From Bacteroidota bacterium (lineage in GTDB: Bacteria; Bacteroidota; Bacteroidia; Bacteroidales; Prolixibacteraceae): DNA of 46,697 nucleotides. Of the stretch, positions 25,695 to 33,234 are shown one piece after another. The notes beneath the pieces were generated by a model. The model was not told the DNA's origin. It ran no database searches and worked only from the letters and a program-made list of their open reading frames with translations. The position numbers and the translations under genes were made by a program. Location of the stretch: positions 1 to 46,697 of the forward strand of contig JAJUGZ010000024.1 in assembly GCA_029265715.1 (NCBI GenBank), written 5' to 3'. Positions within the stretch are counted from its first letter, which is position 1, and each line of letters opens with the position of its first letter.

Positions 25695-26253
25695 CCGGCT
25701 GGTGCAACGTTAAAAACAGGCAGGCGTCGTATAGACATAACAAAAACTCATAAAATAACCTGCCATGGAACGAGCCATGAGATATAGTCTTGCACAAGCA
25801 TGATCATAATGGCGAGTTCCATCTGACAACTTAAAAACAAATTATTTGCAGATGAAACGAACATGCCACGGTAACAAAATTTATGGTGGTGGCACCAAAG
25901 GCCATGTAAATATTATTAGAGAAGCTAATTTTCATGGCATGGAGTTCCATAAGTATACACCTAAATTTCAATATTTTAACAACAATGTTTACTTATGAAA
26001 TAGCCATGTGCGCCAACGTTCGCACCAACCGAAAATGTACAACTGGCTATTCGCTTCGCGGATTTCGCAAGCTCAATTCCATGTCGGTGCTAAATTGATT
26101 GAAAAGCAAGAGCTGTTACGAAAATTTTATGAACCTACTTTGAAAATTTATACAGATGAAATGAGCATGATTCGCAGAACACCAATAAGAATGATTATTC
26201 TTCTATCATGCGAATTCCATGCGACAAATTAAAAACTGCTAAAAAATAAACGC
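25695..26253. other. Gene-free gap between GIN paralogues, repeat-rich
   Basis: It contains the element at 25996-26160 (also present at 2692-2829). Upstream of it the words ATGGAAC or GTTCCAT occur at 25764, 25814 and 25946, mixed with CATGCCA and GGCATGG, giving several overlapping weak hairpins. A 74-codon frame inside it follows the repeat. I see no convincing gene; it may be the remains of a small mobile element. Confidence 0.55.
25996..26160. repeat. Dispersed element, copy B (partner at 2692-2829)
   Basis: It shares TGAAATAGCCAT, ATGTACAA, TGGCTATTC, TTGAAAAGC, GCTGTTACGAAAATT and TTTGAAAATTTATAC with the copy near 2.7 kb, in the same order, with an extra block of about 29 bp after GGCTATTC. 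Confidence 0.7.
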
Positions 26254-26973
26254 ATGAAAACAATTAAACGTTCAGCCATTATCGTTATCCTGTTGTTTGT
26301 AATCCTGTCTGCAAATGCCTTTGCCGGAACAAACCTGGGCGGGAAACAAAAACGGATAGTCGGGTCCTTTTCCGGGGTAAGTGTATCGAGCGGGATCGAT
26401 CTGTATTTGACACAGGGAGTTGCCGAAGAGGTTGTTGTGGAAGCTGATGAAGATATAATCAACAACATAATTACCCGGGTTGAGGATGGCGTTTTGCGGA
26501 TTTACGTAAAAGAATCTCATCACCTGTTCAACTGGAACTGGAATGAAAAAAGAAAGGTGTATGTTACATTTAAAGACCTGAAACTGATTGATGCTTCAGC
26601 TGGTTCGGATGTGTACGGTCAGGGAACAATTAAACTTGAACGCGTCCGGATAGAAGCCAGCAGTGGCTCTGACCTGGAACTTGCGCTGACGGCACAGGAT
26701 GTTGAAATACACACCAGCAGCGGCTCTGATGCCACGGTTCGCGGAACCTGTGCCACACTCGATGCTTCTGCTTCTAGCGGAAGCGATCTGGACGCCTCGG
26801 GCTTACATTCAAAAAAATGCCGGGTGAGCGCTTCCAGCGGATCAGATGCCTCGGTTTATGCCTCCGAAGAGTTGGATGCAGATGCCAGCAGTGGAAGCGA
26901 CATATACTATTCAGGAAATCCGGCGCAGAAAAATATTAATGAATCGAGCGGTGGCGATGTAACCCGGCGATAA
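26254..26973 (+). CDS. GIN-domain (DUF2807) exported protein, Asp-type repeats
   Basis: A 239-aa protein with a signal peptide (1-24, SANAFA before GTN) and no lipobox. The DUF2807 domain starts FSGVSVSSGIDLYLTQG and has the same solenoid pattern as its neighbour, but the ladder residue is Asp: SAGSDVY, SSGSDLE, SSGSDAT, SSGSDLD, SSGSDAS, SSGSDIY, SSGGDVT. It arose with the gene at 24966-25694 by duplication, judging from shared layout, and the two now differ in anchoring and in the repeated residue. Its function is unknown; the acidic ladder could bind cations, which is inference. Confidence 0.88.
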   Translation: MKTIKRSAIIVILLFVILSANAFAGTNLGGKQKRIVGSFSGVSVSSGIDLYLTQGVAEEVVVEADEDIINNIITRVEDGVLRIYVKESHHLFNWNWNEKRKVYVTFKDLKLIDASAGSDVYGQGTIKLERVRIEASSGSDLELALTAQDVEIHTSSGSDATVRGTCATLDASASSGSDLDASGLHSKKCRVSASSGSDASVYASEELDADASSGSDIYYSGNPAQKNINESSGGDVTRR

Positions 26974-26985
26974 TAAAAATCGGTT

Positions 26986-27723
26986 CTACCCAGGGTACAC
27001 GAGTTCTTCTTCTTCAGGTTCTTCTTTGGTTTGTTTCAACTCGCTGGCGCGAAAAACATAAACTAACCCGTACCGTTGTGCTTTTTCGCGTTTCAATTCG
27101 TCGGGCAGGTCCTGGTAGGTTTGTTCTACTTCGTTCCACATTTGCTGGATCAGCTGGTCACACTCATCGCGCAGATCGGCTACCTTTTGCGAAGCCCTGG
27201 CTGTTGCAGTCTGCAACATTTTTTGGGTATGGTAAGCATCCCTGAATTCTTCGTAATGCACCTTAACCAAGGCGATTGACGGACTATAAATGGGGCTTCC
27301 TCCTTGTTGGATTCGTTTCTGCTCGCCGGCAATTGCGCGTTCGCCCCAAGCTAGAACCTGAGATTCGAGCCCTAGCTGAGGGATGACTTTCGAATTGGCT
27401 TTCATTCCGTAATACTCGCGAACCTGAGGTTTCAATTCGTCACGGATAATCGCAAAATTTAGAACCTGAAGGAAATGAGATAAATACAGGCGTGCTTTTC
27501 TTAACTGTTCTCCGTAGTCTTTCGAACGGTCGAACTGGGTTTGTTTGGCCACGTGCAACTGGCGTACGGCACCAGAAAACTTCGGGTAAAACATCTGTAT
27601 CCGTTCCAAGGTCAGCCGGCTAAAAGCCAACTGGGGGGCTGCTGTCCTTTTCCCCATTTCCAACCCGGCCTCCATGGCGCGGAGCCTGACCTGATCGGTA
27701 TTAGGTAACCTGCGATATGGCAT
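26986..27723 (-). CDS. Hypothetical helical protein
   Basis: A 245-aa soluble protein without signal peptide or membrane segment. It begins MPYRRLPNTDQVRLRAMEAG, is predicted largely helical with many Gln, Glu and Arg residues, and ends in an acidic tail (EEPEEEELVYPG). I recognise no domain and assign no function. Its start at 27723 is the only plausible one. It is convergent with the Asp-type GIN gene, 12 bp away, and upstream of it (27724-27864) no further gene is seen. Confidence 0.75.
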   Translation of the reverse strand: MPYRRLPNTDQVRLRAMEAGLEMGKRTAAPQLAFSRLTLERIQMFYPKFSGAVRQLHVAKQTQFDRSKDYGEQLRKARLYLSHFLQVLNFAIIRDELKPQVREYYGMKANSKVIPQLGLESQVLAWGERAIAGEQKRIQQGGSPIYSPSIALVKVHYEEFRDAYHTQKMLQTATARASQKVADLRDECDQLIQQMWNEVEQTYQDLPDELKREKAQRYGLVYVFRASELKQTKEEPEEEELVYPG

Positions 27724-27864
27724 ACATTTGTTTTTAGTGCTTCTATGCCCGAAGTTACAAAATCACCTTACACCATACAGCATTTACCCCCAACAACTAA
27801 TCAACAGCCCGATGTTGAAAACCTTGATCCGATTGCGATCATCCATAAGGCCCTTCTGGCAGAT

Positions 27865-27901
27865 AAAAACAAAAAGCCTCTTCGAAATGAACGAAGAGGC
27901 C
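27865..27901 (-). terminator. Rho-independent terminator of rpsT
   Basis: The 9-bp stem GCCTCTTCG/CGAAGAGGC (27876-27884 with 27892-27900) has a 7-nt loop, followed on the minus strand by a T-rich run (27875-27865). Confidence 0.85.
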
Positions 27902-27924
27902 TGAATTATCGGGTAGTTAAATTC

Positions 27925-28176
27925 TTACAAACGGTTAACGTGCAAAGCAATTTCTGACTTCAGGTTGGCTGCTTTGTTTTTGTGAATAACATTCTTTTTA
28001 GCAAGTTTATCCAACATCGACACTACTTTAGGTAGTTGCTGAGCAGCTGCATCTTTATCAGTTGTGTTGCGAAGAGCTTTCAATGCATTACGCATTGTTT
28101 TTGCATAGTATTTATTTTGAAGGCGCTTTGCTTCGTCTTGCCTGATTCGTTTTTTTGCTGATTGATGATGTGCCAT
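27925..28176 (-). CDS. rpsT: 30S ribosomal protein S20
   Basis: An 83-aa protein with the S20 start [18 protein letters not shown], a central basic helix and [24 protein letters not shown] at the end (split: [24 protein letters not shown]). S20 binds the 5' domain of 16S rRNA. It lies 35 bp downstream of tRNA-Glu and is probably co-transcribed with it from the promoter at 28313-28343. Confidence 0.97.
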   Translation of the reverse strand: MAHHQSAKKRIRQDEAKRLQNKYYAKTMRNALKALRNTTDKDAAAQQLPKVVSMLDKLAKKNVIHKNKAANLKSEIALHVNRL

Positions 28177-28211
28177 TTTGGTCTTCCTAAAAGATTCTTA
28201 AAAAATTTAAG

Positions 28212-28283
28212 TAGCCCGTAGGGGAATCGAACCCCTGCTACAAGAATGAAAATCTTGCGTCCTAACCCCTAGACGAACGGGCC
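28212..28283 (-). tRNA. tRNA-Glu (anticodon TTC)
   Basis: A complete 72-nt cloverleaf: acceptor GGCCCGT with ACGGGCT (first pair G-U) and discriminator A, anticodon stem CAAGA/TCTTG with loop TTTTCAT giving anticodon TTC, and T arm AGGGGTTCGATTCCCCT. CCA is not encoded. It is the only tRNA in the window. Confidence 0.95.
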
Positions 28284-28312
28284 AACATAGTGTTCCCTAA
28301 TTTTTGGGACTG

Positions 28313-28343
28313 CAAAAATAGATCATTTTTTTTAGTCTCCAAA
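28313..28343 (-). promoter_or_regulatory. Consensus promoter for tRNA-Glu and rpsT
   Basis: On the minus strand TTTG (28343-28340), a 19-bp spacer and TATTTTTG (28320-28313) match the Bacteroidota consensus. The following CAGTCCC is identical to that after the rplM promoter. The start site should be near 28307. Confidence 0.8.
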
Positions 28344-28463
28344 TTTTATCAGGATTTTTTTTGCCTAATCGCATCGGCTTCGTTTAGCCTTTGCCTTTTT
28401 GATTTTGGCGATGCAAAGAAAAGTAAGTTTTTTGAATCTACAAACAGGAACCGAAAAAAAATT

Positions 28464-29405
28464 TTACCGCCACTCAACAATTGTTCCCCGATCTTTTTGC
28501 AAAAGTTTTTCGGGGGTTGCTGCCACAATTTCTTTCCATAGCAGTTCAATCAGCTTGTGTTTGGCAAAATGCCGGGAATACACCAAGCTTACTTCGCGTA
28601 ATGGATTGATGTCGCTAAAACTACGCACATGGTCGAATCGGGCCTCACTCATACCAACTGTCGCCAGTTCCGGGATCAGGGTCATGCCTCCCTCCTTGTC
28701 GATGATATTCATGAGTGTTTCCAGTGAGCCCGCTTCGAAATGAAAAGGAAGTGCTTCGTTAGAGGCTCCTTTGAACGAACACAAGTTGATAACCTGGTGC
28801 CGGAAACAATGCCCGTCGCTTAAAAGCCAGATTTCGGGTGTTGCAATATCTTTTACTGCGATTTTCTCTTTTTGGAACAAGGGGTGGTTCTCATTCAAAT
28901 AAACGAGCATCCCTTCGTAAAAAATTGGCCTTTCGTTTATCCGCTCCTCGTGAAGGGGAGTAACCAAAATTCCCACATCAAGCAAATCGCGGTGCAGATG
29001 GTCGATAATATTTTCGGTCGTCAATTCTTCGACGGTGATATTGATATTTGGATACTTGCGCTTGTAATTCCCGATAAAAAGCGGGAGCAGATACGGGGCC
29101 AATGTTGGAATGATCCCGATTTTCAATTCCCCGGAAATCTGGTTCTTGTGATCTTTAATAATTGTATTGATAATTTCTGCATCGTTCAGGACGATCCGTG
29201 CCTGATCAATGATGCGCTTGCCAACATCAGTCGGGATTAACGGCTGTTTGCTACGATCGAAAATGATGACTTGCAGGTCTTCTTCCAACTTCTTGATTTG
29301 CATGCTCAAGGTAGGCTGAGTGATAAAACAGTGTTCGGCTGCCTTTCCAAAATGGCGAAATGTATCTACCGCAACAATGTATTCAAGCTGGGTTAATGTA
29401 ATCAT
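28464..29405 (-). CDS. oxyR: LysR-family hydrogen peroxide regulator OxyR
   Basis: A 313-aa LysR-type regulator. The N-terminal winged helix-turn-helix reads HFGKAAEHCFITQPTLSMQIKKLEE (in pieces), followed by the periplasmic-binding-like sensor domain. Cys200 and Cys209 stand in DGHCFRHQ...LCSF, the positions of the redox Cys199/Cys208 pair of E. coli OxyR, with the conserved GHCFR motif. Peroxide forms a disulfide that switches DNA binding. Targets cannot be seen here; no catalase or peroxiredoxin gene lies nearby. It is a single gene; the 180 bp to the tRNA promoter hold only AT-rich sequence. Confidence 0.93.
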   Translation of the reverse strand: MITLTQLEYIVAVDTFRHFGKAAEHCFITQPTLSMQIKKLEEDLQVIIFDRSKQPLIPTDVGKRIIDQARIVLNDAEIINTIIKDHKNQISGELKIGIIPTLAPYLLPLFIGNYKRKYPNINITVEELTTENIIDHLHRDLLDVGILVTPLHEERINERPIFYEGMLVYLNENHPLFQKEKIAVKDIATPEIWLLSDGHCFRHQVINLCSFKGASNEALPFHFEAGSLETLMNIIDKEGGMTLIPELATVGMSEARFDHVRSFSDINPLREVSLVYSRHFAKHKLIELLWKEIVAATPEKLLQKDRGTIVEWR

Positions 29406-29624
29406 GGGTTTTACTGATTAAATCCGTCTAAATATAGAAAAAAACAATCACCCCCTAATAATCCCGCTCCAAGAATCAATGTGTACTGTCAGCCACATCG
29501 GGTGCCTATAATTTCAGAAACCATCATTTTCAGGATCCGGCTGGTTTAGCGAATTAAAAAACTACCTGTTTTATTTCCATCCGTCGTCGGTTATTATTTT
29601 CTTTGAGTTGAAAAAAACAGGATC

Positions 29625-30425
29625 ATGAGATACGTTACGAGAAAAACCATAAGCATATTTCTGCTGTCCGGATTATGTGTTGCCGGCATTTCGTGCGGAA
29701 AGTTCAAAAAGAAACTGGCCAGCGAAAGGTTATCGCTGGCTTCCGAGTTCTGCCAAAAGGGCGACTCAACGGGCGCATTGCTCCAGCTCGATTCCATAAA
29801 AATTCTTTATCCGGAAGAATTCCAGGTATTAACAGAGGCTGAAATACTGGGCAAAAAGATCAACTCGGAAATCATGTATCGGAAACAGGATCAATTGGAT
29901 ACGATGTTAGCCAGAATTGAGCGACTGGAGAAGAAATTCGATGTCGAAAAAACAGAATTTGACCGGTTTGCCCAGTATATTCATAAACGTCAAAACTCTG
30001 AGCGACGCTGGAATAAATCGTACATCCAATTCCATCTGGATGAACGGGGCGACCTGTATATGTCGAGTAATTATTATGGAAAAGAGTGGCTCGACCATAC
30101 CGGGATTCGTGTTTACGATGGCGAGATCCAGGCAAAAACCGAAGAAATTCCGGTAGGCGATGTAAACAATCACCATAGCGATTTTATGGAAACCCATTGG
30201 GAAAAAGTTAGTTACCGTGATGGGAAAGACAATGGGGTTATCCGTTTTATTGCAGAGCATGCCGACCGGAACCTCAAGGCTGTTTATTTAGGGAAACGTC
30301 TTTATTTCATTATTTTGGAAGACTATGACAAACAAGCAGCCAAAGATGCTTTAGCCCTTTCGGAAGCTCTGAAAAACAAAACCCGGCTCGAAAAAGAAAT
30401 TAAAGCATTACAATCGAAAATATAA
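29625..30425 (+). CDS. Hypothetical coiled-coil lipoprotein
   Basis: A 266-aa predicted lipoprotein (lipobox AGISC, Cys24). Residues 25-115 are helical, beginning with a TPR-like segment (SERLSLASEFCQKGDSTGALLQL in pieces) and continuing as a charged coiled coil (LDTMLARIERLEKKFDVEK); the middle (about 120-230) is a beta-rich domain with YIQFHLDERGDLYMSSNYYG, and the end (about 235-266) is another coil. I do not recognise the family. It is a single gene, convergent with corA. Confidence 0.75.
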   Translation: MRYVTRKTISIFLLSGLCVAGISCGKFKKKLASERLSLASEFCQKGDSTGALLQLDSIKILYPEEFQVLTEAEILGKKINSEIMYRKQDQLDTMLARIERLEKKFDVEKTEFDRFAQYIHKRQNSERRWNKSYIQFHLDERGDLYMSSNYYGKEWLDHTGIRVYDGEIQAKTEEIPVGDVNNHHSDFMETHWEKVSYRDGKDNGVIRFIAEHADRNLKAVYLGKRLYFIILEDYDKQAAKDALALSEALKNKTRLEKEIKALQSKI

Positions 30426-30631
30426 GCTGATAACCCTTCTTAAAATGTTGTTTATTTGATGCTTTCATGAATAAAGAACATTTGGAAGGCTTTGCCTGCA
30501 TGTCAATTATTGTTTCAGTCGCGGGGAAAAGACGTTATTCCCGAATTGTCTTGTCTGAAATACGTTAGCCTCTAACGTTTATCTAACGTTTACAAAAAAT
30601 GTGGCCTTTTTTGATGAAGACAAATGATATA

Positions 30632-31561
30632 TCAGAACCAGTTTTTCCGCTTCAGCCAGATTACCCCAAACAGAGAGAGGGTTAAAGAGAGGCCGGCTAC
30701 CCAGAAAAAGGCATACGGCGAATTTTCCAGACTATTTGGAACGTTCATCCCATACATACTAGACACCAGCGTAGGGATCATCAGGATAATGGTTACCGAG
30801 GTCAGCTGTTTCATGACCACGTTCAGGTTGTTGGAAATAACCGAAGCAAACGCATCCATCATTCCACTCTGGATATCGCTGTAGATATTTGCCATTTCAA
30901 GTGCCTGACGTGTTTCGATAACTACGTCCTCCATCAGGTCTTCATCATACTCTGCTTCTTGTATAATCCGGCTGTTTCGCATGCGGGCCAGGGTCATCTC
31001 GTTGGTTTTTAGTGATGTGATGAAGAACACAAGGCATTTCTCCATCCGGAGTAAATGGTGAAGTTCTTTATTTTTGGTTGAGTGCTCCAGGTCTTTCTCG
31101 ATCAGGGCTGTTTGAACATTGATTTCTTTCAGAAATTGCAGGAACCAAACGGCAGAGATCATGAATATGCGCAATACATAATCAATTTGGCTGGTGATCC
31201 GGATGCGGTTCTCATTGACTGCTTTGATCAATGAAGGGATGACTTCGTTTTTACGCGAACAAATTGTTACGATTTGGTTCCCTGATAAGTAAATACCCAA
31301 TGGAACAGTTATAAACGGAATGCCATTATTCTGATTGTGTAACGGGACCCTTAAAATGATCATGATTTGCCCCTCGTCGAATTCAATACGCGAGCGTTCG
31401 TCGGTATCGAGAACGTCCATGATAAAATCACGGGGAACATTATACTCGTTAATTAGTAAATCAACTTCTTCAGTGGTGAGTTCCTGGGAGTTTACCCAGC
31501 AATCGGGTTGGTATGCATTCAGACGTGTGAATGTAGTACCGGTTTTCCAAAATGTAATCAT
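30632..31561 (-). CDS. corA: CorA-family magnesium/divalent cation channel
   Basis: A 309-aa protein. The N-terminal cytoplasmic domain (about 1-245) is followed by two membrane helices with the YGMNVP signature between them (GMN selectivity filter, about residues 270-275) and a basic end (WLKRKNWF). It mediates uptake, or in some relatives efflux, of Mg2+ or other divalent cations. The length is typical for the short CorA group. It is preceded by an unusually strong Shine-Dalgarno site (GGAGGT, 31570-31565), an 11-bp hairpin (31579-31611) and a consensus -7 box (31684-31677), so the leader is about 110 nt. Confidence 0.93.
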   Translation of the reverse strand: MITFWKTGTTFTRLNAYQPDCWVNSQELTTEEVDLLINEYNVPRDFIMDVLDTDERSRIEFDEGQIMIILRVPLHNQNNGIPFITVPLGIYLSGNQIVTICSRKNEVIPSLIKAVNENRIRITSQIDYVLRIFMISAVWFLQFLKEINVQTALIEKDLEHSTKNKELHHLLRMEKCLVFFITSLKTNEMTLARMRNSRIIQEAEYDEDLMEDVVIETRQALEMANIYSDIQSGMMDAFASVISNNLNVVMKQLTSVTIILMIPTLVSSMYGMNVPNSLENSPYAFFWVAGLSLTLSLFGVIWLKRKNWF

Positions 31562-31578
31562 AGTACCTCCGTTTTTAC

Positions 31579-31611
31579 GATAAACAGAAGCTATGACCCG
31601 TTCTGTTTACC
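31579..31611 (-). promoter_or_regulatory. Hairpin in the corA 5' leader
   Basis: On the minus strand GGTAAACAGAA (31611-31601) pairs with TTCTGTTTATC (31589-31579) over 11 bp (one wobble) around an 11-nt loop. It ends 17 nt before the ATG and just upstream of the GGAGGT ribosome-binding site, with no T run. Confidence 0.55.
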
Positions 31612-31676
31612 GGATTAATACATAAAACTGGCTTTCCGAATGATAGTCGTCCATATCGTTTATAAATTTTGCGCCA

Positions 31677-31707
31677 CAAAAGTAACTTTTAAATTGAATA
31701 TACCACA
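31677..31707 (-). promoter_or_regulatory. Likely corA promoter
   Basis: TACTTTTG (31684-31677, minus strand) is an exact -7 box. TGTG (31707-31704) stands 19 bp upstream, one base off TTTG. Confidence 0.6.
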
Positions 31708-31762
31708 TTTCGGGCGATTTTTTTTGATGCTTCCCCAGATTTTTTAACAATTATCAACAAAT

Positions 31763-31789
31763 AAAAACCCGTCTGATTATCAGACGGGT
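31763..31789 (-). terminator. Rho-independent terminator of the efflux operon
   Basis: A perfect 10-bp stem ACCCGTCTGA/TCAGACGGGT with a 3-nt loop is followed on the minus strand by TTTTTAT. It lies 43 bp beyond the TolC-like gene. Confidence 0.85.
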
Positions 31790-31831
31790 AAAAACCAAAC
31801 TTGACTGTATTTCAGAGTCATTATGAAAAAA

Positions 31832-33169
31832 CTATAATTCGATTGCTTTCCCGTTGTAGAAATCAAGAATTTTTGTACGGAAAATGTATTCGTATTTTGC
31901 CTGTAATAAATTGCTTTGTGCTTGTGTGAGGTTGTTCTTCGATTGGTTGTATTCAACCGAGTTTATCATTCCGACATTAAATTTTTCTTCGGCATAACGG
32001 AAGGCTTCTTTTGAGGAAGCAACTGCTTTTTGATTCGAGATGTACCGTTTAAATGCAGCCAATGCATTGGCATAGGCTTGTTCGATCTCTTTTCGGAGTG
32101 TATTTTTGGTATCCTGTAGCGCTAATTCATAGTTGGTAACCTGGATCTCGGCATTGCTGATTTGCGAGCGGGCCTGGAGTTTATTGAAGATTGGAACACT
32201 CAGCGAAAACCCGAACCCATACCGCTCATTGCTTTTCATCTGATCGGCAAATGAAATTTTGTTCCCCTGGTAATCCGAATATTTATCGTTGTACAAGTTG
32301 TAATAGCTTCCGCTCATCGACAAGGATGGATATAAATTACCTTTGGCAATGGCCAATTGCGATTTGGCGCTTTCAAATTTATATTCGGCGCTTTTTACTT
32401 CCGGTCGGAAACCAACAGCAGTACGGAAAATATCCATCGAGTTTAGCAGCGTTTGGTTTGCAGCCAGTTCGGGCAACGTTGGTTTTTCTATCTGGAAACT
32501 TTCGGTTGCCGGAAGATCGAGCAACTGATAAAGGTCCAGATAGGCTAATTGCAACTTGTTTTGTTCATTAACCAGACTCAGTTCCTCGCGGGCATACTGT
32601 GCTTCGATTTCGAGAAGGCTCCCCTTGGCCAGGCTTCCGGCGTCGACCAGCTTGGTTGTCCGCTCAATCTGGAGTTTGGTAACCTCCAGCTGACTTTCAG
32701 CAACAACAACCAATTCCTGTTCAAAAAGGATGTCCAGGTACGATGCAGCAATATTCAGCATAATATCGTTTTTGGCTTTTTGTAGGTCTTCCAGGCTGGC
32801 CCGCAGGTCCATGTCGGCCTGTTTAATGGCGTTTTTCAGGATGAACCCATTCCAGAGGGTTACTCCGGAAGAAAGGCTTCCGCTGGTTTGATTTGAGTTT
32901 CCGTTTTCGTAAGTGTTGTCAACCGTAAGCGAACGGCCATAACTGGTGCTGTTCGAAAGGCTCCCATTCAGGTTGGGCAGGCGGTTCAACTTCGACTGCA
33001 TTAACTGATTGGAGTAATATTGTGAATTCAATCCCTGCTGCTTAATCTTAATGTTGTTGTCGAGCGCGTATTGGATACACTTTTGCAACGACCAGGTTTC
33101 CTGGCCTTTAGCGCTGCCAAACACAACCAGCAGGCCAAGTAACACAAGGAGGTTAAATATTCTGTTCAT
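31832..33169 (-). CDS. TolC-family outer-membrane efflux protein
   Basis: A 445-aa protein with a signal peptide (1-22, GSAKG before QETWSLQ) and the two-fold OEP layout: WSLQKCIQYALDNNIKIKQQ at the start, long helical hairpins, a second repeat beginning near FRPEVKSAEYKFESAKSQLA (in pieces), and NVGMINSVEYNQSKNNL near the end. It forms the trimeric outer-membrane and periplasmic channel. It is the last gene of the operon with the adaptor, two permeases and ATPase upstream, which together supply a full tripartite path. Its substrate is unknown. Confidence 0.95.
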   Translation of the reverse strand: MNRIFNLLVLLGLLVVFGSAKGQETWSLQKCIQYALDNNIKIKQQGLNSQYYSNQLMQSKLNRLPNLNGSLSNSTSYGRSLTVDNTYENGNSNQTSGSLSSGVTLWNGFILKNAIKQADMDLRASLEDLQKAKNDIMLNIAASYLDILFEQELVVVAESQLEVTKLQIERTTKLVDAGSLAKGSLLEIEAQYAREELSLVNEQNKLQLAYLDLYQLLDLPATESFQIEKPTLPELAANQTLLNSMDIFRTAVGFRPEVKSAEYKFESAKSQLAIAKGNLYPSLSMSGSYYNLYNDKYSDYQGNKISFADQMKSNERYGFGFSLSVPIFNKLQARSQISNAEIQVTNYELALQDTKNTLRKEIEQAYANALAAFKRYISNQKAVASSKEAFRYAEEKFNVGMINSVEYNQSKNNLTQAQSNLLQAKYEYIFRTKILDFYNGKAIEL

Positions 33170-33234
33170 GGGTAAATTGGTTTTTAATATCTATTCAATT
33201 CAAGCTAAGTTAATTAAATGATCCTGAATCGTCA

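Noticed and set aside
27745-27957. 70-codon frame near rpsT
   Set aside because: It reads through the rpsT terminator hairpin and into the end of rpsT on the other strand.
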